DNA of 64,000 bases from Lojkania enalia (Eukaryota; Ascomycota; Dothideomycetes; Pleosporales): the NCBI GenBank assembly GCA_010094045.1, contig ML986598.1, positions 1-64,000 of the forward strand, written 5' to 3'. The position numbers and the translations under genes were made by a program. The notes below the pieces were generated by a model. That model was not told the DNA's origin, ran no database searches, and saw only the letters and a list, made by a program, of their open reading frames with translations. Below, in pieces: positions 23,025-35,364 of this stretch; position 1 is the stretch's first letter, and every line of letters starts with the position of its first letter.

Positions 23025-26000
23025 AGAAGGGGTTGTTTTCACACTGGTCAAACATTGGCCTGCTTTCGTCATACACTAGAGATATAAAGTTATCTTTACT
23101 CAAGAAGGGAAAAGCTCTTGATATGGAAATCTATTGCATATCCCTTTTTTTTTTTTTTTTTTTGCATACTCGGGCGTTTGGGCATTGGTTTACTATATTT
23201 CCATGGATGACTATGGGGTTATTTTTTCCATAGTCAGAAAACCAGTCGTGAAGACCTGTTACATCGGCAATCTGTGACATCATTTTCATGCTCTAAATTA
23301 GTTGAGATACTGATGTAGCTATATAACTAACCTGATCCGTATGTATAGTCGATGTCAAAAGTCCTCTAGTATATAAGGTTATTCGTTCTAGATACTTTCG
23401 TTCCAAGTGCCTGTTATTTCGATTGCTTAGGCTAGTTATAATGCTCGGGTGTTTTAGGGCTTACGTAGATTCATTTGACAATTGAGGTCTTATGATATCT
23501 CACCCCTTTATCTACGCGCCTCATCATTCGATATGCTTCCCCTCCTCAGAGTGCGATCCTTCCTTAGAATTTATTCATTCTCATCCCTACGGTTGACCGG
23601 ACCAAGTGAACAACTCCTATTTATTTTTTCCTCTCTTCATGCAAAAACAGAGCGGGTCGCATGCGTATGGTTAACGGAAGTTTGGATTCCCTAAACGAAA
23701 GGCATAGTCCAGTCCATGTCTGGAGTAACCTGTAGTCTAGTCCTAATCACGCGGCCCACACTAGATCGTCTATGACCCTTCTATTGTACCTAGGAGCGAA
23801 ATTAAAGGATTACTTAAGAAAAAGGTTTCCTCGCAGAAATTCTGGCACGGAATCGGGTTAGAAATGGATCGAAGGATAGATCTGCACATGTTCCTTGCGC
23901 ATGAAGGTTTGAGTGGCTAAAATCTCCAATAGCATAAATGCACCCTTCAACGATCCTAGACAACGCAAAATATTTCTTAACTCGCTAGAAGCCAACTCCC
24001 AAGAATCGAAGCTTGCGAGGCTGGCAATGACTTGAACAGGTTCGCCGCTCCAAGCCCTTGGTTTGGGGTTCAGGATGGCAGTTGCTTCAAACTAAAGTGC
24101 TCGAGAAACGAGCAGTATTGCAATTAGTAAATCCAGGAAGCAGGGCGTGCCTGATTTCGCCATGGTCGGTGGGATGGAAGTGTGGAGTTTCTCAATTGCT
24201 CTCGTGAGCCGGTTGACTCTTGGCGATCGGTTGCGTGGCTGCTTCAAGAACGACAACATCGCTCGGAGTCACCTTCCTAGATTATTTCATGAAGGTAATC
24301 TGTCAGAAGAGAGAAGGGAGCAAGACAATATATACTGTACACTAAAAAAACCCAGCGAGAACCTAACAGTAAAAGCTTGACAGTGAAAACTTAACAAAGC
24401 CTAACAGTTTAACCCATACAAGGGTGAGCAATTGTTTCAATCACTAAATGACTACTAATCATTATTTTGGTTATGGCTCTGCCACTTTCTGTATGCTAAG
24501 GTCATTCTCATTTATGACTCGATTGTATGCAAGGGTTTGTTATTTGCGAGAAATTTGCCCTTTTCTCGTACTTCCGCTATCACTCGCCTAGTTTCCCTAT
24601 ATGTAGCCAAGATATCAAACAACGGATTATAACAATACCAAACACTTTAGGACCAGTAGATAAGAACCAACTTCCCGATCAAACAGCACTATCCCGTGTA
24701 TAACCCCGCCGCAACAATGCAACAGAACCCTATCCCACTCATCACTAGAATCATAGCTTACAAATTTATTAGCTATAAAACTCTTAAAACTAAATTAAGC
24801 ACTACCAATTGGAACACTAACGTACGACATCGCCGCCAAAGATACCAATCAAAGCTTCCTATCATACGCATACAACTGCAGAGGAAACACTGGAACAACC
24901 ATATCCTCTGCTATTGAAGTATATATTAAGCCTATACACTATAGCGAGATTATCAGGACCTAGAGAATCCGCTGTCAGAAGTATAGTATGAGGCCGATAA
25001 GTAGTAGACAGGTCTGGAAAGGCTTGAGTGCTTTGATGCCATATGCGTGTATATGTGTGTATGTGTTGCCAGGATGAAGACAAATCAGGCGAGGAACAGA
25101 AATTGACGACGGGAGCTGAAGGCCTGGGACGTGCTGCTATAGAGGACGGGGTGGGCGGCGAAGATGCTGAGGGCGATGGTCTACCGGGTGAGGAGGGTGG
25201 CTTCCATGGGGGCGCATACTTGTGCTCATTTTGGGAGGTGTTTGCGGTAGGGGGGTAGGGGTCTTTTCTTCCGTCGTTCTGTCCCCCTACAGGAGGGGGA
25301 GTAGAGCACGATGAGTCAAAGACCTCGAGAATCAGGCAGAAAAGCTCTGCATGAGTAGACGGAAAGAGAGATGGCATAGTCGGATTTGGCTGATTGAAGC
25401 TATAAGTAGGTTAAAGAGGAAAGAACTCTGGTATTGTGTATTTAGAAGTGTTATTAGGAAGGGATCATGTTGTTGAGATATGAGGGTTGTTATGCTCAAC
25501 ATGCTGGATTTCGGCACAGCCAAACCACTGATCTACGCCTATTTACTGTTACTCCCACCATGTAACTCATTATAAATTTTTCATAAGGAGAATTATCTCA
25601 AGTGTTTACAAAGTCTCTCGCAGTTATCGTATCTTGGTAGATAATGACAAGGAAAGCAAATGAAAGACGTTATTTTACTACTGCTAACCTAGCATCACCA
25701 TCATGGAGAAATCACACAAGACGTCTGAATATCACAACTCATGCCTCGCTTAGAGAGCAATGCGAAGATCGAATTATGCCCAATGAAATTAACTAAAATA
25801 CAACACTTCATTCATCTAGAATCTGAGAGATTCTAACCGGACAGTGGAATTAGCCAAATTCCATGGCACAAAGAGACGGAGCACTGGAGTAGTGACCGCC
25901 GTGATAGGCTTTAGAGATGCTTCAAGAATCATTCATGCACCTCATGACCGGTATCTAAATGTGCGTTAGTTATACAGGCATTATAATACAGCGCCAAGGT

Positions 26001-26830
26001 GGGTCTAGGGATACCTAGATGTACAATGGGATGTGGTGGCGCAAAATCGTAGTGTTGCCTACTAATATGATCACGGGATGCATTACTCAAGCTTCTGAGT
26101 GGGTGACAAGGAATATCTTGTATATTGCCAACTATAATAGCAATGAGAAGAGTCTCGCTTGCAAGGCTACAATCCGCCCTCCCGGAAATTGCGGTCGTAT
26201 CGACCGCCCGTTGAAGGTAGAAGAGGAGGTGGCGCTGATTCAGACGCTATGACTCCAACACCGTATCCGCATGCCCTTCCTTGATTCTCACGTAGGCAGC
26301 GATGCTCAAGCAAAGGATGTGCAATTGCGAGCGGGTAGCTCAAGCGCATGCACATCCCAAGCGAGCATCAAGCCGCCCCAAACACCGTTTTTGTCCAATT
26401 CCACCGCACATGCAGAAAGCTAGAGTCCTAGGGCCAGGCTTTGTGGACCGATCCGGCATCCCTCAAGCCAGCCCAGCCGAGCTGGAAGAGTGATGCGTTC
26501 ACTGCTACGAATCCTCACCCGGTGTTGTCCCACGCCTCTAACCCAGTTGTCAGAGTCCATCAACTGTCTGATTGTGTTTATTAAGATAGCCAGCGGTCAC
26601 ACCATCACTACTTCAGACGAATCGAAGATGCTTGCAAGCTTGCGCTGGCCGGGTACGAAACGTCGGTAAAGGAGAGTCATGTATTGCTATGGACAGAAGC
26701 CCAACACCGTTCGTCGAGGTCCGTACATTCTGCAAAGAACAGAAACATAAGCTTCGTGTAGCCTTTGTTATCAATGGTAAGGTATGAGCGGAGAGTGGAG
26801 CGTGTGGGAAGGGATGCAATGATGAAGGCG
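23025..26830. other. 3.8-kb gene-poor AT-rich region
   Basis: No gene that I can support. It has many T- and A-rich stretches and TA-rich words, and contains a T19 run (23145-23163). Around 24360-24410 the string CCTAACAGT occurs twice with related AACTTAACA/GCTTGACAGT words. A GC-richer island at about 25060-25270 carries an ATG-initiated 171-codon frame on the minus strand (25377-24862); its first 100 codons are Pro/Ser-rich and its end runs into AT-rich sequence, so I leave it uncalled. Decayed repeats are the likeliest content, but I recognise no element. Confidence 0.4.
23145..23163. repeat. T19 homopolymer
   Basis: Nineteen T in a row, about 120 bases after the stop codon of the Kre9/Knh-like gene. 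It could lie in the 3' untranslated region. Confidence 0.85.
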
Positions 26831-27193
26831 TCAAGGATCATCGTAGTCGGTGTTGCCGTCAAAGAGATCCGTGACAACCTTCAACATAGGTTCTAGGAGG
26901 CTTACTTCATCTCCGGCCTCGCCGCCAAAGAATCGAAGTCGTTGAGCTTCCAAGGCCTGCTCCCGGTCCCGTTCCTGACGGAGGCGGTCCTGCCATGCTG
27001 AATACGTTTGATGCCAATGATTTGCAGGCCGATTCGCAAGGGGAAGATTTGAAGAGAGAAAAGAGGAATAGCTGTCCGAAAAAGATGAACTTGTTTCGAC
27101 CGAGAGAGTTCGGCCATGGTTTGAGTGTGCTTTGCCAGCGTCGCGGTGACGAGGCCGACTCCTTGTCCGTTTCCGGTTGTGACGCTTGCTCAT
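26831..27193 (-). CDS. small basic-to-acidic hypothetical protein (120 residues)
   Basis: A single ATG-initiated exon. The N-terminus is strongly basic (MSKRHNRKRTRSRPRHRD). A Ser-rich stretch follows, then a helix with WQDRLRQERDREQALEAQRLR, and the end is acidic (FFGGEAGDEVSL, LFDGNTDYDDP). From memory, ascomycete genomes carry a family of short proteins with the same order: basic head, W-Q helix, L/F-FGGE-x-GD-(D/E)-V, and a terminal (D/E)Y-x-DP. I therefore think this is a real gene, though no function is known. The overlapping frames on both strands here lack such structure. It stands alone in a gene-poor region. Confidence 0.55.
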   Translation of the reverse strand: MSKRHNRKRTRSRPRHRDAGKAHSNHGRTLSVETSSSFSDSYSSFLSSNLPLANRPANHWHQTYSAWQDRLRQERDREQALEAQRLRFFGGEAGDEVSLLEPMLKVVTDLFDGNTDYDDP

Positions 27194-28708
27194 GATGGTA
27201 CGATTTAAGAGGAGAAATGGGAAAATGGAGAGGGGAAGAGGGAGAGAGGCGAAAGCCGACGCTTTGCGCGACGGCCAAGTGATCCTGACAGGTAGAAGAC
27301 GGAAACAAATAGTTCCTACCTTGGTTTATATATGTCTACAGTCTATAGTGGACGAGCTCCAGTCAGAAGCCGCAAGTGACTCATAGCCACACGACAATGG
27401 TGTGAAGGAAGAAAAAGGGATCCGTGCTATCGCATGACTGGACGAAATGACTAGGAAAGCCCGTGCACTGCGAATGATGTGGCGAAGCCGATATCGCAGG
27501 GAACGTCAAGAGTCACTCTTCTCAACACAAATGCTGCACAATTCATCAGTTTCTTCGTCTAGTCTGCCTTCGATCCTCGCTCACGTTGCATTACTTAGAA
27601 GACAATATGCAAAGAGGGTTACGCGTTGGCTTGCGATGTTGTGGCTTGGCCTTCTGGCTCAGGAGACACAAAAAGTGGCTGTGCACTAATCACTTCTACT
27701 CTTAGATATGATGGTGCTTCCCGGGCTTTCAAATACTCTGACATAGGGCAGATTCGAGATTCAAGAGCAGACAATAGGACTAAAGCGCCTCCGATCCCCA
27801 CAGTCCGGGCTTCTTTAGTGCAACCGAGCGGTCTGAGCCTCTGATGCTGCCTGAGGGCCTAACATCCGGACTTAGAATGCAGAGCACGAAGTATGGGGTA
27901 GACGACTGCTGCGCAGTTTAGGAGCTAGCATCGCCTCATCAGTGAGAGTGCGTGGGTCGGGGAATCCAGTGTCATACGCCTATTCGGACTGTCCGCCTGA
28001 TCAGCATCATTCAACCGCAACTCCCTACCTTCCCGAAGCGAATGGATCTTTGATTCTGTCACTTGCGACATGATTAAAACAGTCAATCGGGCGTGACGGG
28101 CTATGCAATTTTTGAGTCGTGACTGAACCAAGCGCCCTGCGGAAACCTGCTAGGAAGAGCGTCACGGGATCACGCGCCATGGGCGGCCGCCCTCTGCACG
28201 TTGCTCACACGTCCAAGCCAATTTCTATGGCTGGCGCGCCTATTGTTATGTAAATCGAGGATAGAATTATCCATGCATACCTATGGTTAGGCCCTCGAAT
28301 GCTAAGCAATAGCCCAGTGGTGTAGGTGTCGGAGTTTGAGTCTGGGTTTCGCCGACATCCCCAATCGGTTTCCCACTCGGCTCTCCGCCATGTGCGGGAC
28401 GTCGTAATGGATTGGCGCTGTAAATGCCGGGCTGCAGCAGTGAGCATTGGATCCTGGTCACTCCCATTGTCCGAATGAATGGTGCGTACGCGTAATCCAG
28501 CGAAGGACAAGAGGTAACGGACGTCATTTCCGTCTAATATGCATGTGTAGACTGGCTCTCAACCTATCAATGTTGCTGGGCCCCCAGCCGGAACTCTGTC
28601 ATCAAGGCTTATCTTTCGAGAGAATTGAAATACAAAGTCGCACCTCGATTCATTCTCCTCTTTCGGATTTTCTGCTCCCATCTTTCAACCTTGTGGTACC
28701 CACACGAA
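27194..28708. other. intergenic, nothing recognised
   Basis: Several short frames on both strands, none with a motif or good start. The last 500 bases include the promoter of the cytochrome b561 gene. A reading frame continues from about 28625 into that gene, but it starts at TTG, not ATG. Confidence 0.45.
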
Positions 28709-29563
28709 ATGGCTTTAACAACAACAATAGCCTTATTTAGTCTGAGTACATATACCTTACCCCACTGTGTGAAGGGGGCTGACTGGCTTGTAGCACCTTC
28801 GGCTTTAGCCTTTGGGCCTCGACATCAATATGGACCTGGAGGTTGGGGTGGCGGTAGATACGGTCCATTTGGCGGAGGCGACGACAATGACGACGGCAAC
28901 GCATTCAGTCAATTCGCAGGTAGCAACTTTGCAAACTATCTGGGTGATCGAGAAAAGATAGTCATAGCCCACGGTGTTCTCGCATCTCTCGCCTTCGTCG
29001 TGTTCTTCCCGCTGGGCTCTATACTCATTCGACTTGGTTCGTTCCCGGGTCTATGGCTCGTCCACGGACTATTCCAGATCTTCGCCTATATGGTGTATAT
29101 CGCTGCATTTGGACTGGGAGTTTGGTTTGTGAATAATATTCCTGTGAACCTAATCGACAGGTACCATCCTGTTATTGGCATAGTGGTCTTCGTTCTCCTT
29201 TTCTTCCAACCCATTCTTGGCCTAGTCCACCACTTCCAATTCAAAAAGTACAATCGTCGAACGATCTGGTCGTACGGACATCTATGGCTTGGACGCATCG
29301 TCATCACTCTCGGCATCATCAACGGAGGCCTCGGCTTGCTCTTTGCCACAGAGCTTGGCTTCTTTGTGCCCAGCCAGGGCCAGATAATCGCGTATGGAGT
29401 CATTGCTGGAGTCATGTGGCTTTTATGGGTTCTTGCAGCGATTATTGGAGAGAATAGGAGGGCGAGGTCGAGACGGGCGTCCTCAAGGTCTAGGCGGACT
29501 TCGAGATCAAGACGGATTTCGAGGGATAGTTCTTCTTCGTTGTATAAGGAGACTTATGCGTAA
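28709..29563 (+). CDS. cytochrome b561-type membrane protein, no DOMON domain
   Basis: A single exon of 284 residues. A signal-like N-terminus (MALTTTIALFSLSTYTLPHC) leads to a short Gly/Pro/Asp-rich extracellular stretch (PGGWGGGRYGPFGGGDDNDD). Five or six membrane helices follow, between about residues 83 and 247. Histidines at 88 (AHGVL), 119 (LVHGLF), 153 (RYHPVIG) and 191 (YGHLWLG) are in the order expected for the two b-hemes of the cytochrome b561 core, which carries electrons across membranes. Many fungal relatives have a DOMON or cellobiose-dehydrogenase-type cytochrome domain before the core; here only about 60 residues are available and no such domain is visible. The tail (250-275) is a run of Arg/Ser dipeptides in the cytosol. 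The electron donor and acceptor are unknown. Confidence 0.85.
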   Translation: MALTTTIALFSLSTYTLPHCVKGADWLVAPSALAFGPRHQYGPGGWGGGRYGPFGGGDDNDDGNAFSQFAGSNFANYLGDREKIVIAHGVLASLAFVVFFPLGSILIRLGSFPGLWLVHGLFQIFAYMVYIAAFGLGVWFVNNIPVNLIDRYHPVIGIVVFVLLFFQPILGLVHHFQFKKYNRRTIWSYGHLWLGRIVITLGIINGGLGLLFATELGFFVPSQGQIIAYGVIAGVMWLLWVLAAIIGENRRARSRRASSRSRRTSRSRRISRDSSSSLYKETYA

Positions 29564-31660
29564 GTTACATGATTGCACTGCTTGCTATTTTAAAACTAAT
29601 GGTTTTTAGGCACCATGGTTATGCTTGAGGACATACATCAGCACTGTTATAGGACGATGTTATTTCGGCATGGCCTGCTTGGTCGGATCGATGTGGCGGT
29701 GTGGTGTGGACCCCCGCCATTGCGATTGATGACAATACTCCAGTAATAGCAACATAATATGATATCCGACGAGTGAATAAAAGGGCCGCAGGACGTAATT
29801 GTGTATCATGATATGGATGGATGAGAAACGGGATCACGAAGTAACGAAACAATATTTGTATATGCAATGAGCCATCTTTGGCCATCTGCAGGTGTTAATT
29901 ACAGGATTGATACATTAAAATAGCGCCGTATTGAGCAGGGGACCCATCTAGAATCATTGTGTAGGAAATATGAAAAATGTCAGCGTGAGCCGGTGATACC
30001 ATGTCCAAAGCGTAGTTCCACAAAGTGATCGACATAAGCTAGATATACCTAATCGCTACTGGTAGCCTATTCTTTCCTCTTCAAAGTGCATCTAATGCTT
30101 GGCGTGACTTTCACAAAGTCTATTCCCACTTCATCGAGGTGAGATTATCGGACCCCATGGGGCCAATTCATCTCTTGATGTACCGAACAAGAGACATCCG
30201 TCCAATTGTGACAGGGACGTGCCCGGACTAACCGACTGAGAACCTGTCAGGCTTACGTCGACGTTCGATTCGGATATGCTACGGGGCTCTGCAAGGCGGT
30301 GGATAAGCCAATGTAGTCGTAATAGCTTTGCATATGCACAAATGTATTAAATGAACTAAATGAGATCTTAGCTGGGTTATGGCGCTGGACCCCTAAAGTA
30401 CCTCGGACCAATCATGGCTAGGCAAAGAACTTGAAGGACTCAACGGCAATGCTGCTCTATGGAGTCAGTGAGACATTTTGGGTTGCAGTAGCCTCTTCCC
30501 GTTCCCAACTTGTGGTAATAAGGTGCCTTTAGGTGGCAAATACCGTGTAGGAACAGGAGGAGGGTGTCCATTATAGGGGCATCCAGGCCCTGAGAGCTGG
30601 CGACAGGGAGAATGGCACAGTGCAATAATACAGTGAAAGGCTGAGCAGCGGCAGAGCGTTCTCGCCACAATATGATTAGGATACGATTCACGGTGAAACG
30701 CTTCTGGAAGCCTCAGCCTTATATCGAAACCTTCAAAATCAGACGTTCGTGGAAGCTCATTGCGGGCGGCGAGAGCAGAAGACGAGCTAGCGTAGATCCA
30801 CTTTCCGTCAGATCCAAAAATAGCAACCCCCAGCTGAGCGCTGTTGGGCGCAGAAGGACGGCAGTAGTATCCCAGCAGGCGGCGATCTTTGGCTGCTTTC
30901 GCGTCTCTCTGCTTCTGCAAGACGTGCTCGCGTCTGGCTGAATAGAAACTGGACGGCTTTGCTGGGTAGCATGGGCAATAGCACCCATTCACGTCCACGT
31001 CTGGAAGGCTGCTGGCTGGCCGCCCGATTCAAAATGCGCGCTACAACGTCTGTGTCACGGCACTCGGAAGCGCGATACGAAGCGCTCGTATCTACCTAAT
31101 CTTTCAAGGCTTCACCTCGAGCGTGTAGGCTCTAGAGAGCTGTTGTCACTGTGAAATCGTTGTCAGAGGACGCCCAGCGCTGCGGCATCGCATCAAGGTG
31201 GTAAGGCGACATCGTCAAACACCCACAGCAAGGGGTGCATGGTTGCTCCATCCAATACATACCCCACGACGCTGGACGTGCACTGCCACCGCCCCCTCGA
31301 CGACGGTAGCAAGCTTGGAAGTTCGACTTGCTTGCATAGCTGCACAGGCTGCTAGCTCGCCCATCGCCGTGGTTTGCGGCTCGCCTTCAGCGTGTCTCGA
31401 TTTGCTGACGACCTGCACGTGCGGCTGGCTTGGGGCTGAATCCAGACGGCCATTGTCGTCGCTCGTTTCTTGAAGAGTCGGTCCTCTTAACAGCAGTGCG
31501 ATGCTGTCTTACGATCCGGTACGAGGCGCTCAATGAGTTTATCCTAGCCGTCCACCGATCGCGTTGTGTTATTCTTAGCTGAGGACTCCTATCCTTTCCG
31601 CCCCGCCTCTCCGTTGTCGAGCTTCCCTCCGCCGCGAAGCTCTTGGCCGTCCACTCTGCG
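29564..31660. other. 2.1-kb intergenic region, nothing secure
   Basis: A 177-codon open frame on the minus strand (30998-30465) begins at GTG, with no in-frame ATG near its start and no motif, so it is not called. From about 31000 the sequence is GC-richer, and the last 300 bases are the probable promoter and leader of the Gln-rich gene. Confidence 0.45.
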
Positions 31661-34600
31661 ATGCCTTCAAAACTCCCCTGGGGCAAGACGAACCGCTCGC
31701 ACTCCTCTGTTGACACATCCTCTGGCCATCCCTCGCCGGTGCCCTCTGGTGAGTGGGAGTCTGGCCATCTAGTGATTCGTGCGGCTGACATGGAAGCGCC
31801 TGTAGTGAACGAGGCCACTGCCCAGCAGCGATACCCGTCGTCCGAGGGGCCTCCACCACAACAGCTCCAGAACCAGCCCCCGCAGGTGCAGCAGATTCCG
31901 GCGGGCGTGCCACAGGCGGTGTACAAGCAGCAGCAGCAGCAACAGCAGCAATTCCCCGCCCGCACATCCAGCCATCGTCATTCTGCGAACCTATCGCTCG
32001 ACCAGCCGCCGCAGAACCTCCCCGTTGGCCAACTCTCCTCTGGCTCGCAGCGCTCCTCCGGCATTGATCAATCACGCCGCGGCTCCTACCAACCCTCATC
32101 GAATATTGCCTTCTCACAGCCAGAGCCCAAGAAGCAGTCGCTCCGTAGCCGCATCGCAGCCGGTCTAAAGGGGCACCAGGAACCAGAGGACCACTCGCGA
32201 CACTCGAACAAGAACGGCATCGGGAGGCGCGTCTCCGTCAGGAAGAGCGACGGACGCCCTGAGGGTTACCAGCCGCCCCAGGGGAACGACCGATTGCAGG
32301 CAGCGCAGTGGCATCAACGGCAAGGGTCGAGCCCGCATTTACCCACCTCGAACGAGCAGGACGAGGACAACCTCGACCCTTTCCTACAGCACGAGGACCC
32401 AGGTTCTCCTCAGCCACCACCAAAGGACAGCCCGTATCAGCATCATCAACAGCAGTTTGGGCAGAACTCCCATCAGGAGTATAATCGGCCCCCACTCGCT
32501 AGAGTGAACACCGAAGGAAGTTATCGCACGCAAGGCGGGGTAGATCCCTACAGCCCAGAGCAGCACCAGAGTCTCCAACAACAGCAGCAGCAGCAACAAC
32601 AACAACAACAAAGCAGCCAACAACATCAGCAACAGTACCAGAGCTACTCACCGCCACAACAGCAAAACCCTAATTCCCACGAATATCAAGCATTTAATCC
32701 TCAGGTCGCGCCAAGCCCGCTTCTGAACAACGCTCAGCTGCACACGCAGGACATTGCACAGCAACAACAGAACTACTACCAGTATCAGCAGCAGGGTTCC
32801 CCGCAAGATATCCAGCAGCAGAACCTCCATTATCAGCAACAACAGCAGTTTCAACCCTCCCCTCAGCCGCAGCAGGGCCAAGATTTCCAGCAGCAACAGC
32901 ACCTTCAGCACGGTCGGCCACCCTCCCAGCACCAGCCGGAGCTGCACCATCCCCAAGCCACCCACCAAATCCCACAAATTGTGCAGCAGGGCCAACAGCT
33001 TAACGCACAGAATTTTCGTCCGTCTTCTGCGCATCAGCAGCTTGCCCCACCTTCACCCCTTCAGCAGCCTCCAGCATACCAAGCCTACGATTCGCAGCAA
33101 GGCCAGCCTACCCAAGGGGTTGAGACTCATAGCCAGAGCGGCACTCCCCCTCAACAGGAACAGGACAGCATGCCGTCCTCTGCAAGCCAGCAGCGTAATA
33201 CTCTACGGAAGGTCAATGAGACAGGCATTTCGCAGCCTGGGCCACCCTCGCGAGAGTCGTCTCTCCTTCAACAACCCCAAGCCCAAGGTCAGACTCAAGG
33301 ACAGCCGCCCATATCGCCGGGCATTCCCACATTTGGCGCTAACGTGGTTCCAACAGCTTCGCAAGGCCAGCCTTACCGAGGTGAGAAGCAAAACTCATCA
33401 GGGCAACAAGGGCAGCAAGGGCAGGGAGGAGAAATGGGACGGGCAACACCTCCACCGCGGGGTCCTTCTGATATGACTGATGAAGAGATAAACCAGCTAA
33501 TCAAGGATCACGAGGTTCTGCGTGAGTTTTGCCGGATTTTCGGATGAATCGGAAGCTAACGGGCATTTTTGATAGGCGAGAAATATCAAAAAGTCAAGCG
33601 ATACTTTTTCGAGCAGCAAACGCAGGTCCATCAGCTGCAGAATACGCTAGCCCACCAGCGTCTCTCGCTATCACGGACGTCATGGGATGACAGCGAGTAT
33701 GCGACACGGTTCAACAGGTTAGACGGACTAGTTGCTCAGCTTTCTTTTGCCATCCGCAAAGATTGGAAGTCCATTCCACCGTGGATGCAGTCTGTCGTTA
33801 ACAAGAATGCCGTGGAGACCGGAAAGCAAGAGATGACTGCTGTTGGACGTGCGTTCATCTCGTCATGGTTGGTGGAGAACATTTTCGATAAGTACTTCCA
33901 TCCGGACCTAGAGCATGGTCTCTCAACGCACTTGAAATTGATACAAAACAATATCCGGAAGCTATCCCCCACGTGCCAGACCACTGAAGATGAAGACGCT
34001 CTTAATGCGAAGGTCATTAATTGGCGATTAGCCACCCTGGAGGGGCTCGCGGAGTTATTAAAGTCTCCACAGTCTCCGACAAACCGCCAAAGCCTGACTG
34101 AGAGTTTGAATGAGCAGCTCATTGGCTCATTACAAATGTTCCTTAATGACCCGGCGCCTCCAGATCTCAACGGTGGCGTTCCTATGATTGTGGAGTTGGC
34201 TGTAAACATCGCTCAACACTTGCCGCTGGAGAGCCGTGAAGTACACATCGAGTATTTCCCGCCCGGTCATGGGTTGGTGTCTGACTTCATGAAGATGGAA
34301 TCAGGTATTCCCGCATTGACAAATCCGATCTCGGATGCTGATGAGGCGGATCGTGCTTCCCTGAGAAGTGTCGCTTCGGAGCTGAAGGAATCGACCAACT
34401 CGTCCAATGCCGACATAGAGAACGCACAGGCTCAAGATGCTAGCCGAGCTTCGAAGGAGGTTCAGGACAAGAAGCGGGGTATGTTCGGTTTTGGTGGTTC
34501 CAAGAAGCCAGCACAAACGCCCGCTCAGCTGGGCAAGCGCGAGTCCTCCCTTGGGCAGGGCGGAAGTCAACAGAGCCTCACGCAGCCACCGCCGGGTAGC

Positions 34601-34714
34601 TCCGGTGGACCCAAGGATGACGCGCCCCCCCCAAGAGTGCGCTTGGCTGTCGGTGTTGCAGTGCAAATCCGCGGCAAGAGTGTCTTGATCAAAGCACCAG
34701 TCTACAGCACCTAA
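31661..34714 (+). CDS. large Gln-rich protein with conserved helical C-terminal domain
   Basis: Two exons (31661-33521 and 33576-34714) give 999 residues. ATG 31661 is the first in-frame Met (MPSKLPWGKTNRSHSSVD). About residues 50-600 are dominated by Gln, Pro, Ser and His, with pure Gln runs encoded by mixed CAG/CAA codons near 31928-31950 and 32578-32612. The conserved part starts at MTDEEINQLIKDHEVLREKY, spanning the intron, followed by a helical region (YFFEQQTQVHQLQNTLAHQRLS) and an alpha-helical domain to about residue 850. The end is basic and Pro-rich, with a final RVRLAVGVAVQIRGKSVLIKAP strand-like segment. I recall similar uncharacterised proteins in other Pezizomycotina but no function. 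Long Gln/Pro regions before a helical domain suggest a scaffold or condensate-forming protein; this is inference. Confidence 0.75.
32578..32612 (+). repeat. CAG/CAA glutamine tract
   Basis: An interrupted CAG then CAA run encoding about twelve glutamines inside the Gln-rich protein. A second, shorter tract lies at 31928-31950. The mix of CAG and CAA suggests selection for glutamine and not simple slippage alone. Confidence 0.8.
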
Positions 34715-35364
34715 AAGCTCGATTCGATATAGGGCTACACAGACGTTCTAGCACGCGGTATGACATTGATGGCTCCGAGGTTTCCCAATTTAGTGGATCT
34801 GGTAAAATTTTTTTGTTCTCTTCTTAATAAACGCTTTGCCATTGGATTCCCCGTGAATTGGATCGGCTTGCATTTTTGATGTAAAGCAGATGGTTGTAGC
34901 TAAAATGTTTATATCAAGGCGAATGGGTTCAGATGCTTGGAAACTTTGATTGGATTGAGTGAGTGGTTCTGTGAGGAGGGGCTTGGCTAGATGATTGATC
35001 GGACTTTGGGATGTGCACACCGATACCCTCGTTGCTTCTACGGTTCATTGGTGGAGTAGGTAGACAATGGAGATGTTTTGATGATACAGTTGCGAGCTTG
35101 ATATACAGCGTCACGGGTGTATGTTAGGGATTTTGAGCATGGTGCTTAGAGGTTGATACATATTAGTATATATGCTCTTATTCATATATGTCGTGATCTG
35201 AGGTGTTGTGGTCCCGTTTCCGCTTTGCGTATTGTACATAAGGCAAAGTACCTCCTCCGCACGGCGTTCCTTGACTCTGATTGGACAAAGCTCGCCAATA
35301 GTTTGTTTACTCGCATCAACTGCTGCAAATCCCTATTACAACCGCCTAAATCTTAGCACTCACC
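34715..35364. other. intergenic between two + strand genes
   Basis: No coding sequence seen. The first 400 bases are the AT-rich 3' flank of the Gln-rich gene, and the last 200 are the promoter of the WD40 gene. Confidence 0.5.

Noticed and set aside
24862..25377. 171-codon minus-strand frame with ATG
   Set aside because: The sequence is Pro/Ser-rich without motif, the end runs into AT-rich DNA, and the opposite strand is open over the same island.
30465..30998. 177-codon minus-strand frame
   Set aside because: It starts at GTG with no ATG near its beginning, another frame overlaps it, and no domain is visible.
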